Numbered from the stretch's first letter, positions 33,225 through 44,620 are shown. The stretch: 64,000 bases of DNA from Nemertoderma westbladi (GCA_032718475.1 JAUCBJ010007084.1:22524-86523), one strand, 5' to 3'. The notes: generated by a model not told the origin, from the sequence alone. Numbers and translations: made by a program.

Positions 33225-34037
33225 TTCGGTAGTTGTAAGTCAAGTAAAGTATGAGTGTCAAAGTATCAAATTTACCGTATTTATATCTAAACGGTACTAA
33301 TTACAGTCATATAAAATTAGCCTACCGGCCGATTTTATAGCAAATGGATAAAATTCGCCTAGCAGCCAATTTTACAGCAAATAAATGTCACGGAATAAGT
33401 ATATAATAAAATTAGCCTATCGGCCAATTTTATAACAAATAAATCGGATAACGATATACGTTATCAAAATATAAATCAAACACAAATAATTACGGACTAA
33501 TTCAGCAATAAACAAAGAAATCGTACAGAATGCATAAGTACTTTAGACAGTGAAACCCACAATAATTTTAACTAATACGGTAATGCCTAACTGATTTATG
33601 CAACTTTTCAAACTTACCCACTCCAATAATTCTCCAGAAAAACAGATTCCCAGATACAAACCGGACGTGAACCTTTCCGTTTCCAGCGTTGCGGACGAAG
33701 TGCGATTTTTCCCAACCAAAGTTGTTGGGTTATCTATCTCCCAAACTTGCTAAACACGGTCTTTCTCTCGTTGCAGTCTAGAAATGAGCTCTGAATCCTG
33801 AAAAACAAAAGAGTTTGGTTTTACTTTTACGAAAATTTTGTACCGGTACAATATGGTATTTAAACCCTTTTTTTTAAACACCGGTATTCAATTCCAAATA
33901 TTTTACACGCGTTTCAAATCAAAATTTTTATTTCAAAATTAGCACTTAGCTAATCAAATACAAATTTGACCTCAAAATACAAATTTTCAAACAATTTTAG
34001 TCCTACTAAACCGTAGTTCAGCAAAACATATTCCTAC
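33225..34037 (-). other. 5' leader of element A with three hairpins
   Basis: Noncoding leader. Three imperfect palindromes of about 28 bp lie at about 33311, 33349 and 33406, each of the form AAAATTgGCC...GGCtAATTTT. They match the three in the leader of C (42159-42282). Confidence 0.7.
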
Positions 34038-34960
34038 TAAATTAGGAAATATGTTAAATAATACCATATTCCTACGAAATGGAAGAGACGGGACTAATAC
34101 CTGCAATGTCCTACTGTAAAGTCTGTGAATCAAAGCATAATACGACCTTCTCACCAAAACAGTAAACTCTAAGTAAACAAACCTATTGCAGTATTGGTCT
34201 CTTATAACCGGTGAGGCAGAAAACAGCTGTCTAACCTTCAGGCGATGGGCGAATAACTAAGGATGATATTGCGGGTTGTCTCTTCCTACATTCCTCCGAT
34301 GTTCCCGTCTATTGCTGCGGTCCGCTACCTAGCCTGCCATCCATCTTTCAGTTGGGTTCACCGTGGTGAAACATAGTAAAAGGCAGATGTGGCGAATACT
34401 TCTATCTTTATTACAAAATTTAAACGATAACTAATATACAATAACATTTACAAAGTTAAAGTAGTGAATAAGTGAATAACTAAGTGAAGTATATAGAAGG
34501 TTACTATCAGATAACTAATGAACAAATTGCACCTTTTATAGCAAATTGGTGCTGCAAACAATCGAGAATATTCTATGAGTTATATTGGGTTTTAAAGATA
34601 ATCATTGGTCCAGCAAACACATATCTTGTACGACATTGGTTACTATCAGATAACTGCAATCATATTGGTTAATCTACCTTAAGCAGATGCAATTAAATCG
34701 TAGCGGTCAATTTGAATGAGTTGAAATTTAGCACAAAAAATAATTCGCACTTGCTAGGATTCGAACTCAACACCTACTGAACGATTTTCCAGCGCATAAC
34801 CGACTGAGCTACTGAACCACTTGATCAACATTGTACAGCTATAGCTATTGTATAGCTATAGTAAAGACAAATGAGGACTTAATGTAATCTTTATAACAAG
34901 TTTATTCCAACAAATAAAATTTTTGAAAATCCACGGCTTTTATGAGGATATAATTCTATA
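34038..34960 (-). repeat. 5' LTR of element A (short form)
   Basis: About 920 bp, homologous to both ends of the 1.95-kb LTR of C but lacking about 1015 bp in the middle (corresponding to about 40364-41378 of C). The outer edge reads TATAGAATTATATCC on the minus strand, as in C. Contains a tRNA-like block (34745-34819). The left edge is placed by alignment with C and is uncertain by a few bases. Confidence 0.8.
34745..34819 (-). promoter_or_regulatory. tRNA-like block with Pol III A and B boxes in LTR of A
   Basis: On the minus strand, TAGCTCAGTCGG (A box) and GTTCGAATCC (B box) are spaced as in a tRNA. The acceptor stem does not pair, so it is not a working tRNA gene. Confidence 0.6.
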
Positions 34961-35299
34961 TTATCCTCAACACCTTTTCAACATGTATTTCATAAATCAT
35001 CACATTGATTTCAGAAAGTTCTATTTGGGTTTCAGTTTTTTCATTGTGATTTCAAAATGTTACAATTTGATTTCAATAAATCTATTTCAATTTCAGAATA
35101 TACCATTTGTATTTAAACAAATACATTTCAATTTCAACATATGTCATTTGGATTCTAAAATTATCATTTCGATTTCAGAATGCGTCTTTTGGATTTCAAA
35201 AATTACATTACGATTTCAGATAAGGAAAGAATAATTTTGAAATATATCAAATGGAATTTATGAATCCCAATTACAATATTTTGAACTCAAAATGCTTAT
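34961..35299. repeat. AT-rich degenerate tandem repeat
   Basis: No gene. A loose repeat of about 29-30 bp built on ATTTCAGAAT / GATTTCA recurs roughly eight times between the LTR of A and the LINE coding region. It could be LINE 5' sequence or local satellite. Confidence 0.5.
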
Positions 35300-35435
35300 C
35301 TACTGTAATTACATTTTTAAATTACATTTTTCTTGCCGATGTAAAGGGAGTAGATCAAGGAGTCGTGGAGGAAAGGGGAAAAGAAAGGAAAGAGAGGAAG
35401 ATCGAGAAGACCGAGAAGAAAGAAGAACCAACCAG

Positions 35436-36360
35436 TTGAAATGTAAAAAGACACTAAAGATTGCTACAATGAACGCACGCACGATGAAACCACATAACAA
35501 ACAGGGTGACATGGTCGCTCTGGCAATGGAATATAACATCGACATCATCTGCATCCAAGAACATCGGATTTGTCATGAAGACACTGCCATGAAGTACAAT
35601 GACATTGGAAATGGATGGACGTTAGTAACAAGCTCAGCAGTAAGAAACTCGGCCAATGCATCAATTGGTGGAGTTTCGGGGTCAATCGGCAACAGTTATA
35701 TGTTGCTACAGTCCAACCAATGCCTCAGAGCCAGAACAAGCAGTCAAGTTTTATGAAGAACTGACTGGACTTATAAAGGACATTCCGAAACACAATGTTA
35801 AATTCATTGCTGGTGACCTGAATGCCCAAATTGGCCCAGAAGACATCAAGGGTTATACCTATAACACCAGTTCCAACAGAAATGGGTACTTACTTTTAGA
35901 CCTAATGGAAGAATGTGAATTGATACCAACAAACAACACATTCGAAAAGAGTAAGGGGAAGCTATGGACCTTTCAATACCCTAATGGAACCAAAGCACAA
36001 CTGGATTACATCCTCATAAACAAAAAGTGGAGAAACAGCATGATCAACTGCGAGGCATACAGCTCGTTCAACCTAATTGGTTCGGACCACAGAATTGTGA
36101 CTGCAGAGATCAGACTCAGTTTGAGAGCCAGCAAACCCAGGACAAGCAAGCAAATCAAATATGACTGGGAAAAACTCAGAACTGACAATGCTGTAAAGGA
36201 TGCTTATACAGTAGTAGTTAAAAACCGCTTTGAAGCACTTCAGTCAATGGATGAAGACCAATCCACCAATTCAATATACCAGAATATAATAACAGCCCAC
36301 AAGGAATCAGCTAAGAGGCATATCCTCCAGAAACCCAAACGAAAACAATATTTGCCATAG
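35436..36360 (+). pseudogene. LINE endonuclease domain
   Basis: APE-like endonuclease that would nick target DNA. Seen: KIATMNARTM at the start, IICIQEHRI (catalytic Glu), GDLNAQIG, LDYILI and the C-terminal GSDHRIV. A frame change occurs near 35700 (after NASIGGVS/FRGQSATVICCYSPT), and a TAG closes the frame at 36358. Inactive as it stands. Confidence 0.82.
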
Positions 36361-39286
36361 CAAAACTCTGAGGTTACTTGTAAGAGAGAAGATCTTAAGA
36401 TAGCCTACAAAGTTAAAACCGAACAACCAACAACCGAAAACATTAACAAGGTTGAGAAAGCTAAGGACGATCTTAAATTGGCCTAAAACATCAGCCAGGA
36501 AAAGTACATACAGGATAAAACTGAAGCAATTACAACTGCTCACATACAGCAACAATCAAGACTTACCTGGCAAACTGTAAATGAGGTATCTGGTCGGAAA
36601 AGTTGTGCAAAGGGGCCCCTCAAAGCCGATAGTCCTGAAGAACGTGTTGGGAAGTGGAAAAATCACTTCAGCAACTTGCTTGGGCAGCCACCAAACATCG
36701 AGGTCAGCCCTACAAGGAAAATATATGACAAGACACTACCTATAGAAACAGGGGACTTCACACCTGCCGAACTCCAAAGAAGCATTAAAAGCATGTCCAA
36801 TAATAAAGCGAGTGGATTAGATGAAATCCCAGCAGAGGTATGGAAAACCGGAGTGCTAAATAGACCATTATTGAATGTTTACAACCGGATGTTAAAAGGG
36901 GAAAAGCCACAACCAATTTGGACTAAAGGTCAACTAAAGCCTCTCCCCAAGAAAGGAGACCTCGGCATACCAACAAACTATCGTGGGATCTGTCTGCTTG
37001 TGGTAGCTGCCAAAATATACAATAAAATGATTCTATATAGGATTAGGCCTCACATAGAGAAACTACTGCGTAAGAGCCAAAACGGATTTCGACCAAGTAG
37101 ATCAACAATAGCTCAAATAATAAGTGAATTGTTGTGGGGTGAGTGACGCGGTGAATTAAATATATAATGTAAATAGGACAATATGATAATGCTCTCCATA
37201 GCGAAAAATATCAACCGACCCTGTTGGGGCTCGAACCCGGTACCTAGGTTTCAAACTTCTGGTTATCATCAGCCGGGTGAGTGTACTGAGCTACCAGGCC
37301 GGATGAATATTTCGTTATGGAGTGGAAGATCATATTAAGGCCATACAATCACTCAAAGTAAAGTACAACTTCCGTTATTCCCGTGCTCTGCCAGAAATGG
37401 CAACCATGCCTCAAAGAATAACTATTATACAGTGTTGTAGAAACCACTGTAACCCCGTATGCCTGGCCCAGGCTGTTAGTTAATGATAATAAGTGAATTG
37501 TTGTGGGGTGAGTGACGCGGTGAATTAAATATATAATGTAAATAGGACAATATGATAATGCTCTCCATAGCGAAAAATATCAACCGACCCTGTTGGGGCT
37601 CGAACCCGGTACCTAGGTTTCAAACTTCTGGTTATCATCAGCCGGGTGAGTGTACTGAGCTACCAGGCCGGATGAATATTTCGTTATGGAGTGGAAGATC
37701 ATATTAAGGCCATACAATCACTCAAAGTAAAGTACAACTTCCGTTATTCCCGTGCTCTGCCAGAAATGGCAACCATGCCTCAAAGAATAACTATTATACA
37801 GTGTTGTAGAAACCACTGTAACCCCGTATGCCTGGCCCAGGCTGTTAGTTAATGATAATAAGTGAATTGTTGTGGGGTGAGTGACGCGGTGAATTAAATA
37901 TATAATGTAAATAGGACAATATGATAATGCTCTCCATAGCGAAAAATATCAACCGACCCTGTTGGGGCTCGAACCCGGTACCTAGGTTTCAAACTTCTGG
38001 TTATCATCAGCCGGGTGAGTGTACTGAGCTACCAGGCCGGATGAATATTTCGTTATGGAGTGGAAGATCATATTAAGGCCATACAATCACTCAAAGTAAA
38101 GTACAACTTCCGTTATTCCCGTGCTCTGCCAGAAATGGCAACCATGCCTCAAAGAATAACTATTATACAGTGTTGTAGAAACCACTGTAACCCCGTATGC
38201 CTGGCCCAGGCTGTTAGTTAATGATAATAAGTGAATTGTTGTGGGGTGATGACTTTTGTGGACTTCAAGAAGGCATTCGACTCCATCCATAGAGGTAAAA
38301 TTGTTGCTGGCATTGGATTGTTATATTGTGACACAGAAGCGCAGGTACTCTCACCAGATGGTGAAACTGAGTTTTTCTCAATCCTGGCTGGCGTACTGCA
38401 AGGTGACACATTAGCACCATTACTATTTGTAATTGTGCTGGATTACGCAATGAGGACGGCCACAAAGGGTGAAGATCTGGGATTCACACTTCAAGAACGC
38501 AGAAGTAGTAGATATCCGGTAACTACAGTCACAGACACCGACTTAGCGGATGACATCGCCCTGCTCTCTAATACGCTAGCAGATGCACAGCTTCTACTAA
38601 ATAAAGTGGAGAGGGCTGCATAGGAGGTTGGATTGCATATAAATGCTACCAAGACCGAATTCATGACCTTTAATGTTGATGGAAACTTGACAACCATTGA
38701 TAATAATCAACTAAGGAAGGTCGACGGCTTCCAGTACCTTGGATCATGGATAGAGAGTAGCAAAAAGGACATAGAAGTTAGGAAAGCAAAGGCTTGGGTA
38801 GCTCTATCAAAAATGGATACCATCTGGAAATCAGATCTCTCCAGGCACCTGAAGACTTAGTTCTTTCGAGCCACAGTGGAAAGTGTATTTTTATACGGGG
38901 GTGAGACCTGGACACTGACTAAATCACTTGAACAACGAATTGATGGTTGCTACACAAGACTACTAAGGGCAGCCCTAAACATCAGCTGGAGACAACACAT
39001 GACAAACGCCGAGCTTTATGGTACAATACCACCTGTATCAACCACCCTCCGTGAACGCAGATTAAGATTCAGTGGGCACTGCTGGCGAAGTAAAGACGAG
39101 GTCATACCCGATCTACTTCTCTGGCAGCCAACTCATGGAAAGCGTAGTCGTGGACAACCTGCCATAACATATATAGATCAATTTGAAAGGGATACTGAAC
39201 TTGGGAGAAACGAAATTGCGACAACTATGGAGAATCGGGAAGCCTGGAAGGATCTCATTTCCACTGTCCGAGTTCGCTCGACCTAG
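36361..39286 (+). pseudogene. LINE reverse transcriptase and C-terminal region
   Basis: RT fingers/palm are recognisable: NNKASGLDEIPAEVWK, LKPLPKKGD, NYRGICLLVVAAKIYNKMI, NGFRPSRST, then after the inserted trimer TFVDFKKAFDSIHRGK and GVLQGDTLAPLLF. The catalytic box reads DLADDIALL, with Leu where Tyr or Phe is usual. The C-terminal part has GGETWTLTKSLEQRIDGCY and RRLRFSGHCWRSKDEV. Stops at about 36484, 38621 and 38858. About 20 residues between RST and TFVDF are missing or scrambled at the trimer site. Confidence 0.85.
37117..38249 (-). repeat. SINE-like unit in three tandem copies, separated by target duplications
   Basis: Three copies of a 343-bp body (37143-37485, 37512-37854, 37881-38223) alternate with four copies of one 26-bp sequence (37117, 37486, 37855, 38224), giving an exact 369-bp period. 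The copies look identical by eye. The 26-bp string is the LINE target site, so it acts as a target-site duplication. On the minus strand each body has tRNA-like A and B boxes (near 37293-37283 and 37237-37228 in copy 1), reading TAGCTCAGTAC and GGTTCGAGCC. The tRNA-like part is internal, with about 180 bp before it. Confidence 0.88.
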
Positions 39287-39611
39287 TAGTAGTAGTACTT
39301 GTATTTTAGATGTCCGAGGTAATAGATTTAATAAAAATAATTAAAGCAATATTAATTAAGGTGATCGGTGTTGGTATACTGCAGGTAGACCATAAATTAA
39401 ACTTGGAAATCATTTGTTTTAGGACCGAATTGTCCGGGACCGAATTGTCCAGTTCCTGATAGAAACATAATTCGATGCAAAAATAAAATACTATGAAAAT
39501 AAAATAACATATACTGTATTAATATGTATAATATACACCATAACCCTTAAATGCGCCTTGATTTATTGCCCTTAAAAGGCGCGTTATAAATAAATTATTA
39601 TTATTATTATT

Positions 39612-41556
39612 TATAGAATTATATTCCCTAAATGCCGTGGATTTCAAAATTTTATTTTATTCGAATTAACTTTGTAAAGATTGCTTTGAGTTCTCATTCG
39701 TATTGGTTCTATCATTTGTACATCTATCGGTCAAGTGGTTCAGTAGCTCAGTTGGTAGAGCGTTGGAAATTATATGTGTAGTAGGTATCGAGTTCGAATC
39801 CTAGTAAGTGCGAATTATTTTTTGTACAGAATTTCAACTCATTTAAATTAACCGCTACAAATTAATTGCATTTGTCTGTACCAATGAGGCTGTAGTTATT
39901 TGATTGTAACCAATGTCGTGCAAGTTATATATTAGCTGGACCAATAGCTATCTTTAAAACCTTGTTAGAATCTATAGAACAATCGAGAATTTTCTCGATT
40001 GATTGCGGCACAAATTTAGTATATAAAGGTGCGATTTCGTTCATTAGTTATCACACTTACACAAACTTCTTATACAATCTATTATATCAATATTCACATC
40101 TATTCTGTCGTGCTTAGTTTATTTCAGATTACATTGTACATATTATTATAATCTTTTGTAATAAAAGTTAGAAATACTAGTCACATCTCAGCCCTTTTCT
40201 ATCTGTTTTACTATGGATTCACTACGGTGAACAAACTCAGGGACAGGATGGCCGGCTAGAGATCGGGCCGCAGCAATGAACGGGAACATCGGGGGAATGT
40301 AGACGAGAGACAACCCGCAATACCATCTAGAGTTATTCGCCCATCGCCTGAAAGGTTAGACAGCGTTCGATCCTTGCTACCTAAGTGTAAGACCAAAAGA
40401 TCAAAAGGTAGACGTAGTGACACGCTGTAAGCCTAAAATTACATCATAGGGACTGTACTGTCTTGATTCAGGAAAAACCGCAGTAGACCTTCATATTCCT
40501 ACGGGGGGGAGGGAGAGAGAGCAGAGATACTAGTACGCAGATAGGACGTAGGCACACCGGTACAAGGCATACACATTGGTTAGGGTGCAGCAAACTGTAC
40601 GCTTAACTCTTGCTAAGTACAGGTGCGTCTGTGACTATTTGCCGTACAACGGTGTCCATTACATCAGAACTTGTAGGCTAGGAGGGTTGCTGTGTTTTCA
40701 CCTGAATTGGGATTGTACCGTTCAGGCGGTAGGGCAGTTTACACTAGGCGCAAATAAATTGAAGCTATTAGGGATACTAACATCTACCGTGTCCCCGCCA
40801 ACGCCCTAATAGGAAGTTACCTGGACTACCTGGGTGACTAAAATTCTAGATAGGAGCCAGGATAGCTATTAGTAACTGTACGCCTACAGTAGTAAACTAA
40901 CACATCTCTTCTTAGTATCAGGGACCTGGTACCTAAAATTGCCGAATTCTGGGCGTAGTATTAACCTTATGCCTGAATTTGAGTCCTGGAAATACGCAAG
41001 AGGGGAAGGAACCTTATCATTCGTGAGTATTGGACCTACAAGTTACAAAATTAGAATATTTGTAAAATGCACACCGTACCCAGTAATTATATATGTGAAG
41101 GAGCAAAACTGCTTTGACCGTTCAGAATTAACACACGCGCGTTAGAAATTATTTACACCTCAAAATATATAAAATTAACTTTCGTCCTTACTGCACTTTG
41201 CTCGCTAGTTAGACATCTCCAAATCTCTGCCTCTGTACCTAGCTAGCGTCCCTTTGCCCAACCATATAAATCACACCGCGGCAAAGTATACGAGCCCCTT
41301 AGTCCGTCAGCGAGTCAGCCTGATTTTAGGATTCGCTGCGCGGGATTTTGTTTCATCGAAGTTTGTCTGCTCGTAGACTGTTTTCTGCCTCACCGGTTAT
41401 AAGAGATCGATACTGCAATATATTCGCTTACTTAGAGTTTACTGTTTTGGTGAGAAGGTCGGATTTATGATTTGATTTACAAACTTTACAGTAGGATATT
41501 GCAGGTATTGTTACCGTCTCTTCCATTTAGTAGGAATAGGCGTATCTCTTCAATTA
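39612..41556 (+). repeat. 5' LTR of element C
   Basis: Starts TATAGAATTATATTCCC and ends near CTTCAATTA; the right end is ambiguous by 3 bp because the target is ATT-repeat. It is not bounded by TG...CA. Contains the tRNA-like block 39737-39812. About 40364-41378 is absent from the LTR of A. Two short ORFs of 77 and 68 codons occur in both LTRs with no recognisable product. Confidence 0.9.
39737..39812 (+). promoter_or_regulatory. tRNA-like block with Pol III A and B boxes in 5' LTR of C
   Basis: TAGCTCAGTTGG (39744-39755) and GTTCGAATCC (39792-39801). The D stem GCTC/GAGC is perfect, the T loop TTCGAAT is canonical, and the acceptor stem is not paired. The same block lies at 56714-56789 and, diverged, in A. 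Confidence 0.62.
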
Positions 41557-42366
41557 GTAGGAATATGTTTTACTGAACTACGGTTCGGTAGGACTAAAGT
41601 TGTTTGAAAATTTTGTATTTTGAGGTAAAAATTTGTATTTGATTAGCTAAGTGCTAATTTTGAAATAAAATTTGATTTGAACCGCGTGTAAAATATTTTT
41701 TGGAATTGAATACCGGTGTTTAAAAAAGGGTTTAAATACCATATTGTACCGGTACAAAATTTTCGTAAAGTAAAACCTAACTCTTTTGTTTTTTCAGGAT
41801 TCAGAACTCATTTCTAGACTGTAACGGGAGCAAGACCGTGTTTAACAAGTTTGGGAGATAGATAACTCAACAACTTTGGTTGGGAAAATCGCGTTTCGTC
41901 CGCAACGTTAAAAACGGAAAGGTTCACGTTCGGTTTGTATCTGGGAATCTGTTTTTCTGGAGAATTATTGGAGTGGGTGAGTTCGAAAAGTTGCATAAAT
42001 AAGTTAGGCATTACCGTATTAGTTAAAATTATTGTGGGTTCCACTGTCTCAAGTATTTATGCATTCCGTACGATTTCTTTGTTCATTGCTGAATTAGTCC
42101 GTATTATTGTATTTAATTTACCTTTTGATAACGCATATCGTTATCCGATTTATTTGTTATAAAATTGGCCGCTAGGCTAATTTTATTATATACTTATTCC
42201 GTGACATTTATTTGCTGTAAAATTGGCCGTTTAGGCTAATTTTATCCATCTGCTATAAAATCGGCCGGTAGGCTAATTTTATATGACTGTAATTAGTACC
42301 GTTTAGATATAAATACGGTAAACTCGATACTTTGACACTCACTTTACTTGACTTACAACTACCGAA
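41557..42366 (+). other. 5' leader of element C
   Basis: Noncoding. The first bases inside the LTR (GTAGGAATATG) give no obvious match to a tRNA 3' end, so the primer site is unassigned. Contains the triple hairpin at 42159-42282, close to the gag start. Confidence 0.65.
42159..42282 (+). repeat. three leader hairpins of element C
   Basis: Palindromes at 42159-42186, 42218-42245 and 42255-42282, each like AAAATTGGCC...GGCTAATTTT. The stem has differences between copies but keeps pairing (AAAATCGGCC in the third). Conserved in A. The position before gag suggests an RNA packaging or dimerisation element; this is inference. Confidence 0.75.
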
Positions 42367-43824
42367 ATGAGTGACAAACAAGACTATACAAAGAATACAC
42401 CTACCGACTATGACTCGTGTGACGCGGATAAGTCAGCAGCGGAAGGACAACAGGGGAAGACTCGCGAGCCTACCGAACCTACACCGTGTGCGTCACCAGT
42501 ACATCCAACGGGAGTACCGGATGCCGTAGTACGAGGCGACGGCAGGACCGAGGACTTTCTAACTGTTCCGCAACCTAGATACAGGGAAACGGAAATGGTA
42601 AGTTCAGCAGGAAGCACAGAAAGTGTGGTTAGAAGCGTCGGAGGATATATGGCGCATATAACCAGGAGTATTGGGGAAGGCCAACGCACATTAGACGAGT
42701 TGACCGCTCCGATGTCTCGATTCGAATTCTACACCCTCCAGGTTAGAGTGCAAACTAGAGTACACAAGTCCGTAGATAACCTAATTGGTCTACAAGATCT
42801 AGCTAGACAGAGACAGGACATGGATACTCAACTTAGAATCCTCGAGAAACTTATGATCGCTAGAGAGAAACTGATTCAGTTTAAGTCGACGATTAGACAG
42901 ATACAACAGGAACAAGCGGACCAGTTGTTAGGTGAGTCAGTTTCGGACGAATTATTACAACCCGAGGAAGAACAGGAACAGTACCGACTGGATGGACAAT
43001 TGAAACACCTGACGGACCACTTACGCATGTGCGGCGAAGACGTCGGCGATTTGGAAACCATGCCGGAATATACGAGGGAAACTTCATTCGCACAAATCGA
43101 ATCGGCACCGGGAATACTAAATCAATCGCTGGTAAGTATTCGTAGCGAAATCTGCGAGGGAAGTATGGTCACGTCGGAAGTTGCTCGACAACAGCAAGAA
43201 TTCTACCAACAACAACGAGAAATCGAGGAACAAGCTCAACTTCTAGTGATGCAGGCAGCAGTGGAGGAAGAGAAGCTGCGCGTTGTAAATGTAGCGAGAA
43301 TCTCTCATCTACAGGAACAAGCTGAATTAGAAGCAGCTGAAGTAGAAAGGTTAGAGGTAGACATCGCCCAACAAACGGCAGCGGTTGATTTAGCGCAACG
43401 AAACGCAGCGGTCGAGTTAGAGCGACAGATGGCAGCGACTGATTTGGAGCGACAAAACGCAGCGGCTGATTTGGAACGACAAAACGCAGCGGCTGATTTG
43501 GAACGACGAAACGCAGCGGTCAAGTTAGAGCGACAAATGGCAGCGGCGGAATTAGAGCGACGAAACGCAGCGGCTGATTTAGAGCGACGAAACGCAGCGG
43601 CGGAATTAGAGAGAGAAAGATTAGTTTCGGAAGCACGGGCCGAAATGAAAACACGGCAAATAAAGGCTCAATCTGCTATACGACAAGCGAAGTTTGAGGC
43701 GCAACGACAACAAACGGAACAATGAGAGAAGACAGCTAAACTTCATTTCGAACTTGAGAAGAAGGCGAGAGAAGTAGCCGAAGCCAAGGAAAATCTGGAT
43801 CTTCTAGCCCGCATCGATCAATGA
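42367..43824 (+). pseudogene. gag: gag of element C, coiled-coil part
   Basis: Starts MSDKQDYTKNTPTDYDSCD, identical in form to A. It is rich in Glu/Gln/Arg with 33-bp repeats coding DLERQNAAA near 43400-43610, typical of a long coiled coil. TGA at 43723-43725 interrupts (A has CAC there), the frame continues for 32 codons, and a one-base deletion near 43808 then puts it out of phase so that it ends at TGA 43822. In A this junction is in one frame, so gag-pol was a single ORF originally. Confidence 0.88.
42455..42474 (+). repeat. A/C-type dispersed hairpin, site 1 of C (gag)
   Basis: Core AGACT-CGCG-AGCCT, coding KTREPTE; the stem has one A.C mismatch that is shared by nearly all copies. Confidence 0.75.
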
Positions 43825-44296
43825 GATCTCGAGACGGACATGACTTGGACCAGATAGAGGTAAGACATCGCCAAATTCAGGAACGGAAGAAGGAAGGAAG
43901 CGTAGGAGCACCCGGACGGGAACGACAATTAGTAAAAGACTTGTGTCAACGATTCCCACAGGTAACTCATATGTTTGCACCAGTTACGACTAAGGAACCT
44001 GTTTCGATTGCGGGTAGTAGTAACATTTCTCCTATCCATGGTGCGACGGAACACAGGTTTGTTATTCCGGACGAGTTTACACCGCCAAGAGCAACGTCGT
44101 CGCCCATTCCGAAAGTCAAGGTAAGTAACCCACCGATTACGGATCGTAGTAGTTTGTTGACTGGACCTGCACTACTGACGACTAAACAGGTGAGTCCACC
44201 GTCGACACCTAAACCCGTTACACACTACGCTTACCCAATGACGTTTCGACCCACAAGGCCAGTTGTTTCAAATGCTGTCATTCGCCCACCGGTTCA

Positions 44297-44620
44297 GTTT
44301 ACATCGCAATCTACGACTTCGAGGAAGACTTGTGAGCCTACCGAACAACGGAGAACAGCGACGCGACCGTTCAATCAGTTTACATCGCAATCTACGACTT
44401 CGAGGAAGACTTGTGAGCCTACCGAGCAACGGAGAACAGCGACGCGACCGTTCAATCAGTTTACATCGCAATCTACGACTTCGAGGAAGACTTGTGAGCC
44501 TACCGAACAACGGAGAACAGCGACGCGACCGTTCAATCAGTTTACATCGCAATCTACGACTTCGAGGAAGACTTGTGAGCCTACCGAACAACGGAGAACA
44601 GTGGACGATGTTCCGAAACG
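44297..44620 (+). repeat. 81-bp tandem repeats in gag of C (four units)
   Basis: Four units of exactly 81 bp (27 codons) starting near 44297, 44378, 44459 and 44540. Each has the hairpin core AGACT-TGTG-AGCCT (20-mers at 44323, 44404, 44485, 44566), which is site 2 of the dispersed set. Confidence 0.92.

Larger units (their letters stand above)
22420..34960 (-). mobile_element. BEL/Pao element A, 5' part (right of nested element B)
   Basis: Main body of element A on the minus strand: ORF3 N-terminus, pol-ORF3 spacer, pol, gag, leader and 5' LTR. It is the same subfamily as C, and proteins align closely along the whole length, but A carries many stops and frameshifts, so it is much older. The outer edge of its LTR at 34960 is followed by TTATC, whose partner at the other end lies outside the window. 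Confidence 0.92.
35300..39611 (+). mobile_element. LINE (APE-type non-LTR retrotransposon), 5'-truncated or decayed
   Basis: Contains the APE endonuclease and RT of a non-LTR retrotransposon and ends in a typical tail: AAAAGGCGCGTTATAAATAA followed by (ATT)n at 39594-39611. No RNase H domain is seen. Coding is broken by stops, a frameshift and a SINE-like trimer (37143-38223). The clade (RTE- or CR1-like) I leave open. Element C inserted in its tail. Confidence 0.85.

Noticed and set aside
37143-38223. CRISPR array
   Set aside because: The unit is 369 bp with identical bodies and a target duplication; it is a eukaryotic SINE-like trimer.
39737-39812. Functional tRNA gene
   Set aside because: Acceptor arms do not pair and the T stem is imperfect; only promoter boxes, D arm and T loop are kept.
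40576-41145. 77- and 68-codon ORFs in both LTRs of C (also 57543-58112)
   Set aside because: Duplicated only because LTRs are copies; no recognisable product and absent from the LTR of A.
43821-43824. ATGA stop-restart overlap between gag and pol of C
   Set aside because: A has one more base here and reads through in one frame, so the overlap comes from a one-base deletion.
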